A stretch of DNA of 41,733 nt, from assembly GCA_964440805.1 (NCBI GenBank), contig CAYTTR010000025.1:1-41733 (forward strand). The letters are read 5' to 3'. Of the stretch, positions 1 through 6,798 are shown piece by piece. This stretch comes from CAYTTR01 sp964440805 (GTDB taxonomy: Bacteria; Acidobacteriota; Aminicenantia; Aminicenantales; Aminicenantaceae). The notes beneath the pieces were generated by a model, which was not told where the DNA came from, did no database searches, and saw nothing but the letters and a program-made list of their open reading frames with translations. The translations under genes and the position numbers were made by a program. The stretch's first letter is position 1; each line of letters begins with the position of its first letter.

Positions 1-76
1 TAAAATTAAAGTGAAAAGAAGGAGAAAGGGACAATTTTATATTCCTTTAAAAATTGATCGAAGATGTATCCTTAAT

Positions 77-109
77 GAGTCCTATAGGAGAAATCCGCAC
101 ACTGGGTTC
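77..109 (+). other. possible group II intron domain V-like hairpin (weak)
   Basis: The 33-nt segment starts with GAGTCC, ends with GGGTTC and has an apical GGA-GAAA-TCC hairpin. That is the layout of a bacterial group II intron domain V (about 34 nt, GNRA loop, 3' end GTTC). The outer 6 bp pair if G-U pairs are allowed, but the middle of the stem has mismatches and the usual AGC triad would be AGT. No reverse-transcriptase coding sequence is visible in the 76 bases upstream, which end at the window edge. It could be a degenerate intron end or chance. Confidence 0.22.
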
Positions 110-141
110 TGTGAAGGACCTTTAACTGAAAGGGGGTTACA

Positions 142-237
142 ATGAAAAATCGGCAAACCAATATTTGTCTATTTGCAGCGGACAGGTCGCTGGGGCAAAA
201 GCTAAGGAGAAAGAATAACAAATTATTAATTTTATAG
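142..237 (+). CDS. small ORF, 31 residues, unknown
   Basis: ATG is preceded by a good Shine-Dalgarno (AGGGGG, five bases before the start), and the frame runs 31 codons to TAG. The product is basic (RRKNNK near the C-terminus) with no recognisable domain. It directly follows the domain V-like hairpin, so it may be the remnant of a mobile element or of a longer gene rather than a functional peptide. It converges on the kynureninase-like gene. No family was recognised. Confidence 0.2.
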   Translation: MKNRQTNICLFAADRSLGQKLRRKNNKLLIL

Positions 238-304
238 GCATACTTTTTTACGTTGAATTTTGATTGATAGCCCTTATTTCTAATATCTTATTTTTATCAA
301 TCAT

Positions 305-1528
305 TTAAGTAACATGAGTGATGTCAGAAGGGAATCTAAGATATTCTTTGGAATGCAGAATTTCATCAATTGCTTCAAAGCCAAGCTGTATTTCATCATC
401 TTTAGTATAGAAATGAGGGCCAATGCGGATGATGTCTTTTTCGCCGTTATTTCCTTTCCTGAAATCTACTTTAATTTTTCTTGCCTCCAATGCCTGTTTA
501 ACCTGGAAGGCATAAGGCAGGGATAAGGATACGGCTCCTCCGCGACTGCTACGGTCTCCCGGAGAATGGACTTCAAACTCTCTTTTCCGGGCTTCATTGA
601 TAATCATTGTTGTCTGGCTAATTGATTTTTCCCTAATCTCGGAAACACCGATTTTCTTGATAATATCAAGTCCGGCTCCGGCTGTGTAAAGGCTGGGGAC
701 CGGAAAAGTCCCGGACATAAATTTATATGAATTAAATGTATATTCCATCCGGGGAGAAAAAGAGAAGGGATTTTGATGAGCCATCCATCCGGTTAAAGAT
801 GGCGCAAGCTTTGGGGAAAGGTCAGGCCGGACATAAAGAAATACATTTCCCGGTCCACCGCATAACCATTTCAGGCATCCTCCAATATAGAAGTCAACTC
901 CGAATTCCTTGACATTTACCGGGATGGTTCCTACAGCATGATAGCCGTCAATAATCGAATAGGCTCCTCTTTTTCTGGAAAAATAAGAGATTTCATTAAT
1001 GTCTTGAATAAATGCACTCTTGAAAAATACATGAGAGGTAGCCACACAAAGAGTTTTTTCATCAATAGCAGCAATAATTTTATCAGTATTTATTCCCGGT
1101 TTTCCGTCACTCTTTACAATTTCCACTTTCCAATCCATTGCCAGAGCAAGGCTGGATATAGCATAGATAATAGATGGAAAATCATGATCGGTCATTATGA
1201 TTTTATTTCTGTTTTTTTCTTTTTGCTGGAAGAAAGAAGAAAGCGCTACCCAATGAGCCTGAGTGGCATTGGGAATCATAGTAATCTCGTTGTCTCCTGC
1301 CCCAATGAGCTTCCCGACGGAGTTTCCTACTTTCCGGGGCAAGTCCCACCATTCCCTGCTCCAGGCAGTAACTCCTTCTTCAGCCCACAGCCTGAAATAC
1401 CTTTCCAGATCTTCTTTTACCTGTAAGGGAACAGCTCCCAGAGAGTTGCTTATTAAATATACACTTCTTTTAAGAACCGGAAATAGGCCTCTGATTCCTT
1501 CCAGATTTTCTTTCAAATCCCAGGACAT
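305..1528 (-). CDS. kynureninase-like PLP enzyme (aminotransferase class V fold)
   Basis: This is a 407-residue fold-type I PLP enzyme closest in style to kynureninase (hydrolytic cleavage of kynurenine to anthranilate and alanine). The cofactor lysine is in GGCLKWLCGGPGN (about K220), and the aspartate that contacts the pyridine ring is in IIDGYHAVG (about D194). YLISNSLGAVP near residue 25 is the usual N-terminal substrate loop. I chose the ATG at 1528 because GGAGAG lies six bases upstream; the frame extends seven codons further without a better signal. No other tryptophan- or NAD-catabolic gene adjoins it, so substrate identity is open: a cysteine desulfurase-like or isopenicillin-epimerase-like role in the same fold is possible. 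It appears monocistronic. Confidence 0.75.
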   Translation of the reverse strand: MSWDLKENLEGIRGLFPVLKRSVYLISNSLGAVPLQVKEDLERYFRLWAEEGVTAWSREWWDLPRKVGNSVGKLIGAGDNEITMIPNATQAHWVALSSFFQQKEKNRNKIIMTDHDFPSIIYAISSLALAMDWKVEIVKSDGKPGINTDKIIAAIDEKTLCVATSHVFFKSAFIQDINEISYFSRKRGAYSIIDGYHAVGTIPVNVKEFGVDFYIGGCLKWLCGGPGNVFLYVRPDLSPKLAPSLTGWMAHQNPFSFSPRMEYTFNSYKFMSGTFPVPSLYTAGAGLDIIKKIGVSEIREKSISQTTMIINEARKREFEVHSPGDRSSRGGAVSLSLPYAFQVKQALEARKIKVDFRKGNNGEKDIIRIGPHFYTKDDEIQLGFEAIDEILHSKEYLRFPSDITHVT

Positions 1529-1618
1529 ATTAATCTCTCCTGCTGCCATAATTTGCCGAGACTTTATTCTCTCTTTGTTTATTTTTTTATTTTAATATGT
1601 TACTTAAAAATAAAAAAG

Positions 1619-1733
1619 AGTTTATTCGGTTTCTTCAGTTTATTCCGTTTATTCAGTTGAGAGAATTTGTTAAAGTTTAGATTTTGCGAGACAAGCGAGA
1701 CAATCGAAAAAGGCGAGACGGGCGATAAAAGTT
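1619..1733. repeat. 9-bp-period degenerate repeat, locus 1
   Basis: The left arm (1619-1660) is a run of nonamers such as GTTTATTCG, GTTTCTTCA, GTTTATTCC and GTTTATTCA. The right arm (1686-1727) holds units of opposite sense such as AGACAAGCG, AGACAATCG and AGACGGGCG. The same pattern recurs near 19505-19630 and 37011-37236. Because the period is 9, it yields spurious low-complexity peptides in any frame. It lies in the promoter-side gap of the kynureninase-like gene and is not coding. Confidence 0.7.
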
Positions 1734-1737
1734 TATG

Positions 1738-1816
1738 GTCATTCCGGGCCTTGGCCCTGAATCCAGTATAATTAATTCTGGATTCCTGCCCCTGTACCTG
1801 CTTTCGCAGGAATGAC
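1738..1816. repeat. REP/MITE-like palindrome
   Basis: Terminal inverted repeats GTCATTCC (1738-1745) and GGAATGAC (1809-1816) enclose a second inverted pair, GAATCCAG (1759-1766) and CTGGATTC (1778-1785). This nested arrangement, with a CCTGCTTTCGCAGGAATGAC-type end, resembles the small intergenic palindromes scattered in many bacterial genomes, which read as FLRKQ/FRAKARNDH-like peptides when mistranslated. It is non-coding and abuts the nonamer-repeat locus. Confidence 0.7.
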
Positions 1817-1882
1817 ATTTTCATCCGTCGAGGACGGCAAAGCGGCCATGGGTAATTACTTAAAAAATAACTATAAGAATAG

Positions 1883-2025
1883 GCCGGAAATGATTACCAT
1901 TGGGTCCGGATAACAGATAAAATTACGACTGTAGAAAGTCCGTTCCCAGTCTGCTTTGGGGAAAAATTGAAAATGGAGTTATTACATTTGTGATCTGGAG
2001 AAATGAGTCCCTGGTCACAGATTAG
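1883..2025 (+). pseudogene. short decayed coding fragment
   Basis: Two plus-strand frames join into one plausible peptide. The first reads AGNDYHWVRITDKITTVESP and onward through PFPVC. The second, shifted by one or two bases inside TGCTTTGGGG (about 1952-1960), reads WGKIENGVITFVIWRNES and ends at TAG 2023-2025. The residue composition looks protein-like, but there is a stop just upstream and no start codon or ribosome site. It looks like the C-terminal scrap of a lost gene. The family was not recognised. Confidence 0.35.
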
Positions 2026-2054
2026 CTTTTAGCTTATATTTAGTAGAAAACTAT

Positions 2055-2426
2055 TCAGCTTTCCTTACGAACTGCGGTCCACTCAACGCTTTGGTTAGCA
2101 ATAATGACTGTCCCGGACATTGAGTCTCCTTCTACTTTTCCGGTATAAGTCATACTTAATTTACCTTGTGGTATTGAACGGCTGACTGTCCATTCGATTT
2201 CATTGTCTTTTATTGTTCCTTCTCCTTTCATTTCAGCCCCGGGCACACCTTCTTCCATTATCACTTGGAGTGATTCTCCATCCTGCTCAATTTTCATATT
2301 TTGGGTCAATTCTGTCTCTTCAGTTTGTATGGTTACTTTCCATTCACCGCTTACATCAGTGTTCGCGTAAGAGAAAGTAAAAACCAAAATTAATAGGAAA
2401 AAACTGGTTGTAAATAATTGTTTCAT
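2055..2426 (-). CDS. small secreted protein, lipocalin-like beta domain
   Basis: A 123-residue product. The ATG at 2426 follows AGGAGG and opens a signal peptide (MKQLFTTSFFLLILVFTFSYA, cleavage after about residue 21); longer upstream reading lacks a start signal. The mature part begins SGEWKVTIQ and alternates short strands with polar turns (KMEQ-like QNMKIEQDGESL, EGTIKDNEIEWTV, YTGKVEGDSMSGTV), ending VEWTAVRK. This repeating pattern is typical of small periplasmic beta-barrel-like domains that turn up next to amidohydrolases in acidobacterial-type genomes. No catalytic residues are evident. It is transcribed alone and its function is unknown. Confidence 0.7.
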   Translation of the reverse strand: MKQLFTTSFFLLILVFTFSYANTDVSGEWKVTIQTEETELTQNMKIEQDGESLQVIMEEGVPGAEMKGEGTIKDNEIEWTVSRSIPQGKLSMTYTGKVEGDSMSGTVIIANQSVEWTAVRKES

Positions 2427-2992
2427 AATTCCTCCTTTTCTTTTAACCAAAAATTTCAAAAAACTTAAACAATCAAAATCATTGTTTTTGCATCCTTTAT
2501 TCACTGAAAAATTCTTCCAATTATTTTATTTTTCATCATATTGGTTTGCCTTATTTTGAAGATTAAATGGTCAGGCAACCTAATAAATTAAGGGATTAAA
2601 ACTTTTTGTTTGCCTTGGTTTTAAAAGATAATTTCATTTCTCTTTGATCAATCATTGCTTGCTGTACATAATAAAAATATCAAATTACTTTTCTTTTTTC
2701 AAACCAACTAAAAATTGGGGGATATCTCAATCATGTGCCCTATTTTATATCTAAAAAATTATCAGGTTGGCTCCATCATAGAAGTTAAATATGTAAAGTG
2801 TCCCTATTTTTTTGGGAGGAAGGCGTTTCTCATCTTGAGCTGAAGGAACACATCAAAGATAAAACTAAGGAAATCATCAAACCCGAAGCGGGAGGGAAAA
2901 AGTAGCTCCAATAGAATTCAAATAGACTTTGGATATTATTTTTTTCATCAGACTGGAACAGGTGCTACATTCCTAAGAGAAATCTTAAAAGC
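2427..2992. other. AT-rich gap with one coding scrap
   Basis: This 566-bp gap separates the small secreted-protein gene from thiD. Most of it is AT-rich and featureless. On the plus strand, 2813-2905 is an open 30-codon tail (starting WEEGVSHLELKEHIKDKTKE, ending AGGKK then TAG) with no start codon, probably the C-terminal remnant of a deleted gene. The GTGTCCCTATTTTTTTGGG stretch just before it resembles the GTGTCCCTTTGGGG hairpin near 37267, suggesting a shared REP-type element. Confidence 0.4.
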
Positions 2993-3796
2993 TTAGGGTT
3001 TTAAGGGTTCTAATTTATGGTAGAGAGGGCCGCTTCCTTCTCCGATATTGTCCGGGGCATTTTTAATGGCTCGGGTAATAAAATCTTTGGCTGCTTCAAC
3101 GGCATTATTTATGCTCATTCCTTTGGCTAAACATGCAGTTATGGCAGCAGAGAAAGTGCATCCTGTTCCATGAGTATTTACTGTATCTATTTTCTCAGCT
3201 TTAAAATATTGGAATGAATCTCCGTCGAACAAAATATCAACTGCTTCTTTTTCTATTAGATGACCCCCTTTAAGAAGGACAAATTTAGGTCCTTTTCTCT
3301 TGATAATTTGAGCGGCTCTCTTGGCATCATCCACACTTTTAATTGAAGTGCCGCTTATTATTTCTGCTTCAAACACATTGGGGGTGACCAGAAAAGTTAC
3401 CGGTAAAAGTTCGTCTATCAGAGTTACTTCTGCCTCTTTCCGAAGAAGACGATCTGAGCTTTTGGCGACCATAACTGGATCAACTACCAACTGCTTTATT
3501 TTATATTTTTTTATTCTATCCACAATGATTTCTATTATTTCTTTATTGGAAACCATACCCGTTTTTACTCCATCAGCACCGATGTCTTTTATCACAGCGT
3601 CAATCTGGGCACCAACTATTTCAGCAGGGATATCGTGCACCGCATAAACTCCTTTTGTGTTTTGGGCGGTTATAGAAGTCAACACAGACATTCCGTAGAC
3701 ACCAAAAGTCTGGAATGTTTTTAAATCAGCTTGGATACCTGCTCCGCCTCCTGAATCGGAGCCGGCGATGGTAAGAGCTTTTCCTTCATAATTCAT
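2993..3796 (-). CDS. thiD: phosphomethylpyrimidine kinase
   Basis: ThiD phosphorylates hydroxymethylpyrimidine and its monophosphate in thiamine synthesis and salvage. The 267 residues match the family length (about 260-270). Diagnostic ribokinase-fold motifs are TIAGSDSGGGAGIQADLKTF at the N-terminus, the internal VVDPVMVAKSS stretch, and the C-terminal NTHGTGCTFSAAITA, which carries the catalytic Asp/Gly anion-hole position (here THGTGC). No TPP riboswitch is visible in the 80 bp upstream, and no other thi gene lies nearby. It sits downstream of the damaged MinD genes on the same strand, so it could be co-transcribed with them. Confidence 0.93.
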   Translation of the reverse strand: MNYEGKALTIAGSDSGGGAGIQADLKTFQTFGVYGMSVLTSITAQNTKGVYAVHDIPAEIVGAQIDAVIKDIGADGVKTGMVSNKEIIEIIVDRIKKYKIKQLVVDPVMVAKSSDRLLRKEAEVTLIDELLPVTFLVTPNVFEAEIISGTSIKSVDDAKRAAQIIKRKGPKFVLLKGGHLIEKEAVDILFDGDSFQYFKAEKIDTVNTHGTGCTFSAAITACLAKGMSINNAVEAAKDFITRAIKNAPDNIGEGSGPLYHKLEPLKP

Positions 3797-3876
3797 TGTA
3801 TCTCACCTATTTTTTTATTATGAAAATAAGAATGTATTGTATTAAAAACCAATAACTGAGTAAACATATTGATGAG

Positions 3877-3988
3877 TTAAACAATATACTGTCTAACTCT
3901 TTTCCAGATGGCCTCTATTGCTTCCGTTACAGATGATTTACTGAATTCAACCACAGAAAGGCCGGACATTTGAGCTTCAGTTATTTCT
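3877..3988 (-). pseudogene. C-terminal remnant of the second MinD/ferredoxin ATPase
   Basis: Immediately beyond the stop of the fused MinD gene, a frame shifted by +1 reads EITEAQMSGLSVVEFSKSS and continues TEAIEAIWKRV to TAA at 3877-3879. This is the usual C-terminus of ferredoxin-bearing MinD ATPases (a PE-TEA..GK.VVEYS.SP.SKAI..IWE-type ending). It overlaps the last codons of the preceding frame (LVTLVR). The roughly 130 residues normally between these two points are absent. The arrangement points to an internal deletion that also changed frame. Confidence 0.6.
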
Positions 3989-5224
3989 TACCAGGGTTAC
4001 CAGTCTTCCTGAGTTTTCTTCAGCAATTCCCAGTTTTGCATGACTCATGGGGCCAAATCTTGTCTCTGAAATATACCATTCTCCGTTAACAGCATCCATT
4101 ATCTTTACTGCATTATCTTTGCATACAAGATAACAAACTCCGCATCCTTCACATGCAAACTGGTCGATGTAAAAACGTGATTTATTATCGGTTAATTCCT
4201 CATCGACAGCAAAAAAGCGGCAGGCCTCTTTGCATTTACCGCATCCTGTGCATTTTTCTTTGTTTATTTCTGCAATAACTCCTCCGCTGAAATCTCCCTT
4301 CTCTTTAATTTTAGGGGAAAGAATAAGATATAAATCCGCAGCATCAACGTCACAGTCGGAAATGACTATCTTTTTGGCCAAAGCAGCAAAGGAGGCGGCA
4401 ATAGAAGTTTTCCCTGTTCCGCCTTTACCGCTTATGACGACAAGCTCTTTAGGCCTTTTTCCTCCTGAGTAATCATATGGAGCTGCCTTTTCCATTTTCT
4501 TTTTTTCTTTTATTTGTTTTTTCTTTTTAGATTTTTTGACGACATGCTTTTCTTTGGTGCCCTTAATAATTTTGTCAGCTATTTCTTCAAACAGCTTTTT
4601 ATATTTGGGTAGCTTGTCTACAATCAGCTCTCCTTTAGAATATATTTCGGCAATTTTACGATCGTCCGGAATCTCCGCCACTGCTTTTAGTTTTTCACGT
4701 CTTAAATAGTTTTTTAAATTATTATCTCTATAGTCGGCTCTATTCACGGCAATCATTGGTTCCAAGCCAAGTTGTCTTAATATATCAACGGCTAATTTTA
4801 AATCGTTTACTCCAAAAGGAGTGGGATCTGTTACCAGAATACACAGATCCACGTCTTTCACTGTCTCCACAACCGGACATGCTGTTCCGGGGGGAGAGTC
4901 GAGTATATTGATCCCTTCTCCTATGTTGGTTTTTACTTTTTGGACTAACCTTGGCGACATTCCTCCTTCTACGGTTTCAAGAAGAGCGTAGTGAAAATTT
5001 ATGGGGCCACTTTTTCCTTGTCTCAATATACCTATTTTTCTTTCTTCTTCCACTATTGCATCTGTGGGGCAGACGATTTGACACGCCCCGCAGGCATGAC
5101 ATAATTCTCTAAAGAACAGAATTTTATCTTTTATCATTGCGATTGCATTGTAGCGGCATGATTCAGCACATTTACCGCAGTATATACATTTATCTTCGTC
5201 GATCCTGGTGGGAGAAAGAAGCAT
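3977..5224 (-). CDS. fused pair of MinD-type ATPase/ferredoxin proteins (first lacks its N-terminus in this frame, second truncated)
   Basis: The family normally occurs as two adjacent ~290-residue P-loop ATPases, each with an inserted 2x[4Fe-4S] ferredoxin, thought to act in Fe-S or nitrogenase/hydrogenase-type cofactor work. Here residues 13-55 are the first ferredoxin (CIYCGKC, CHACGAC). Residues 107-215 complete the first ATPase (LDSPPGTACPV, VTDPTPFG). A Lys-rich linker follows (230-245), then a second Walker A (ISGKGGTGKTS, 265-274), DCDVDAADLYL (290-300) and a second ferredoxin (325-370). The protein then stops at LVTLVRNN instead of continuing about 130 residues. The first Walker A lies upstream at 5305-5403 in another frame. 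ATG 5224 is internal to the family alignment and lacks a clear SD, so independent translation from it is doubtful. The locus is either decaying or frameshift-expressed. Confidence 0.7.
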   Translation of the reverse strand: MLLSPTRIDEDKCIYCGKCAESCRYNAIAMIKDKILFFRELCHACGACQIVCPTDAIVEEERKIGILRQGKSGPINFHYALLETVEGGMSPRLVQKVKTNIGEGINILDSPPGTACPVVETVKDVDLCILVTDPTPFGVNDLKLAVDILRQLGLEPMIAVNRADYRDNNLKNYLRREKLKAVAEIPDDRKIAEIYSKGELIVDKLPKYKKLFEEIADKIIKGTKEKHVVKKSKKKKQIKEKKKMEKAAPYDYSGGKRPKELVVISGKGGTGKTSIAASFAALAKKIVISDCDVDAADLYLILSPKIKEKGDFSGGVIAEINKEKCTGCGKCKEACRFFAVDEELTDNKSRFYIDQFACEGCGVCYLVCKDNAVKIMDAVNGEWYISETRFGPMSHAKLGIAEENSGRLVTLVRNN

Positions 5225-5280
5225 AATATCCTCTTCCTTATCAATATGCGGCTTCAGAAAAAGGTGCCCATTGGGTTCTT

Positions 5281-5403
5281 CTACATCACAATCCAGATAA
5301 TTAACTTTTTTCCTTGTTTTGCCAAAGTAGCCGCTATGTTGGTAGAGATAAAAGTTTTACCAGTCCCTCCTTTTCCACTGGAAAAAGCAATTTTTGTAAT
5401 CAT
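5281..5403 (-). CDS. N-terminal P-loop piece of the MinD/ferredoxin ATPase, ends after a slippery heptamer
   Basis: A 40-codon frame begins at ATG 5403 and reads the typical MinD start with the deviant Walker A SSGKGGTGKTFISTNIA, then hits TAG at 5281-5283. At 5305-5311 (minus strand) the sequence is A AAA AAG in exactly the zero-frame phase of the dnaX-type -1 slippery heptamer. A -1 shift there gives KKVNYLDCDVEEPNGHLFL and joins seamlessly to the downstream fused gene, for a 475-residue product. The start overlaps the TGA of the upstream gene (ATGA), implying translational coupling. A simple homopolymer mutation or assembly error would look the same. Confidence 0.65.
   Translation of the reverse strand: MITKIAFSSGKGGTGKTFISTNIAATLAKQGKKLIIWIVM
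5305..5311 (-). other. A_AAA_AAG slippery heptamer (candidate -1 frameshift site)
   Basis: The minus-strand heptamer is phased X XXY YYZ relative to the ATG at 5403 (GG A AAA AAG). The upstream frame stops 21 nt after it, and the -1 frame carries the conserved DCDVEEPN motif of the same family. I did not identify a clear stimulatory stem-loop downstream. Confidence 0.5.
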
Positions 5404-5684
5404 TTGTTTCCTTGAGGAGGAATTCGTGGCCTTCCCTTAAATCCATAAGCATGAGTCAAGAAGCGGGCTACTAAATCCCTTAATTCCTCAAGCCCTGAGG
5501 ATGGGCCGTAGTAAATTTCTTTCTCAGGAAAAATTCCCACTACCTGTCCTTGATCACTGCGAAGGAAGTCTTTATTTGCTGAAGAGATAGCTTTTGCTTG
5601 TGCTGCGATGTCAGGGATTATAGGTTCTGAAGATATAGTTTGGAAATGATATTTCCATTTATGATATTCAGACATCTTTCTCAT
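5400..5684 (-). CDS. uncharacterised ~94-residue protein upstream of MinD-type ATPases
   Basis: No family was recognised. The start is uncertain: ATG 5684 or ATG 5675 (MSEYHKWKYHF) both fall just downstream of the Fur box at 5702-5720, whereas the frame's first ATG at 5756 would place the box inside the gene. The product is soluble and mixed charge, with a GIFPEKEIYYGPSSGLEE segment, then LRDLVARFLTHAYGFKG and a Pro/Arg/Gly C-terminal tail. It has no Cys, signal or membrane segment. The stop overlaps the next start by ATGA, so it is translationally coupled to the Fe-S ATPase locus and likely shares iron-dependent control. A role alongside the ferredoxin ATPases is inference only. Confidence 0.55.
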   Translation of the reverse strand: MRKMSEYHKWKYHFQTISSEPIIPDIAAQAKAISSANKDFLRSDQGQVVGIFPEKEIYYGPSSGLEELRDLVARFLTHAYGFKGRPRIPPQGNK

Positions 5685-5701
5685 TATCAACAATCGAAAT
5701 T

Positions 5702-5720
5702 GATAATGATAACCATTTTC
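5702..5720 (-). promoter_or_regulatory. Fur box
   Basis: GATAATGATAACCATTTTC matches the classical 19-bp Fur consensus (GATAATGATAATCATTATC) at 17 of 19 positions. It lies 18-27 bp upstream of the two candidate starts of the small gene heading the Fe-S ATPase locus, the right place for repression by iron-loaded Fur. The rest of the 343-bp gap up to 6028 is AT-rich and shows nothing else I can support. Confidence 0.65.
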
Positions 5721-6027
5721 AATAAGGATGATATAACTAATTGAAAATTTATTCAAGAAAAAATTTAGTTATCCAGACAAAAAGTTTTGCTGAAGAAAAT
5801 GTCTTTGATTTTAAATGGGAGGCAAAAACGTGAAAATTAATAACAAGACTCTGAGTTAATTTTCTGGAATATTAAATTGGAGGAATGAATGAAATAAAAA
5901 AAATAATTAATTGAATTGCCGAATTGTTACTGTCTTTTAATAAGAATATAATTAAAAAAAACAGTGATAATTTTGAAAATTAAATAGAATCTGATATCTT
6001 AAATTTTTACAAAAAGGATGGCAAAAG

Positions 6028-6720
6028 ATGAAAAAATCAGATAGTTCTACTCCCAATAAGAATAGGATAAAGAATAAAGCTTCCTGGTTTTTCCGCAAAG
6101 GCTGGGTAATGGCGCTTCTTTTAACCATTTTTGTGTTTCTTTTAGTCTTTTTATTTTTCTTGTTCTTCTCGACGAAAGCTCCGAGATACCATGAGGAATA
6201 TGGAGAGAAAATTAAAAGTGATTTAATAACTGAGCAGATGACCCTTATGGATGTGGAAAAAGAAACTGGAATTTCTGCAAAAAAGATAGCTGATATATTG
6301 GATTTGCCTCCTGAAATTTCACTGAACGAAACAATAAAGGCACTTGGAGAGAGATGTGATTTTAATCTTCAAGATGTGAAGGATGTATTAATTGAACAGT
6401 TAAAAAAAGAACAGGAACTAAAAGTAAAAGAAAAGATGAGTACAGAAGAACCGTTTCATCAGGAGTCCAGGGAAAGGCTTGTCAGGGGACGAATGGCCTC
6501 TGTTCCTTCCGGAATTCTTATTACAGGGCAAATGTCTCTGTATGATTTAGAGGATATAACCGGTATCCCTGCCCGGGAAATTGCTGACGAACTGGGCATT
6601 CCTTCAAATGCACCTCTTAATGAACACTTGGGGAGATTGAGAAAAAGATATTTCTTTAGTATGCAGGATGTAAAGAATGTAGTGGCTGATTTGATGAAAA
6701 AAGAAAGAAGAAAAAAATAA
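6028..6720 (+). CDS. single-pass membrane protein with duplicated small helical domain
   Basis: A 230-residue protein. Residues 1-25 are basic, followed by one strong transmembrane helix (about 28-50, VMALLLTIFVFLLVFLFFLF), then a soluble tail made of two copies of a ~60-residue module. Copy 1 (about 70-130) reads MTLMDVEKETGISAKKIADI ... FNLQDVKDVL. Copy 2 (about 170-225) reads MSLYDLEDITGIPAREIADE ... FSMQDVKNVV. The module looks like a helix-turn-helix-type domain that I associate with the C-termini of membrane-bound 4Fe-4S electron-transfer proteins (MTL.E.SEETG.P), here without any Cys motifs. SD AAGGATGG precedes the ATG. The next gene starts almost immediately downstream. Function is unknown. 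Confidence 0.7.
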   Translation: MKKSDSSTPNKNRIKNKASWFFRKGWVMALLLTIFVFLLVFLFFLFFSTKAPRYHEEYGEKIKSDLITEQMTLMDVEKETGISAKKIADILDLPPEISLNETIKALGERCDFNLQDVKDVLIEQLKKEQELKVKEKMSTEEPFHQESRERLVRGRMASVPSGILITGQMSLYDLEDITGIPAREIADELGIPSNAPLNEHLGRLRKRYFFSMQDVKNVVADLMKKERRKK

Positions 6721-6798
6721 AAGATGCCGGCCAAAAAACATTTCTCTTTTCTCCATTTTTCATCATTTTGTGGAAAAGCTGTTTCTGATGGACATTTT

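Noticed and set aside
938..1426. 162-codon plus-strand frame
   Set aside because: Antisense to the kynureninase-like gene, whose motifs are clear; no start signal or domain.
1600..1824. 74-codon minus-strand open frame
   Set aside because: It is built entirely from the nonamer repeat and the REP-like palindrome; the FLRKQ/KARNDH peptide is a known artefact of such palindromes.
3797..3976. TPP riboswitch upstream of thiD
   Set aside because: Only ~80 bp separate thiD from the MinD remnant and no CUGAGA-type element is present.
5246..5440. 64-codon plus-strand frame opposite the Walker A
   Set aside because: Shadow of the MinD N-terminus; the minus strand carries the conserved P-loop.
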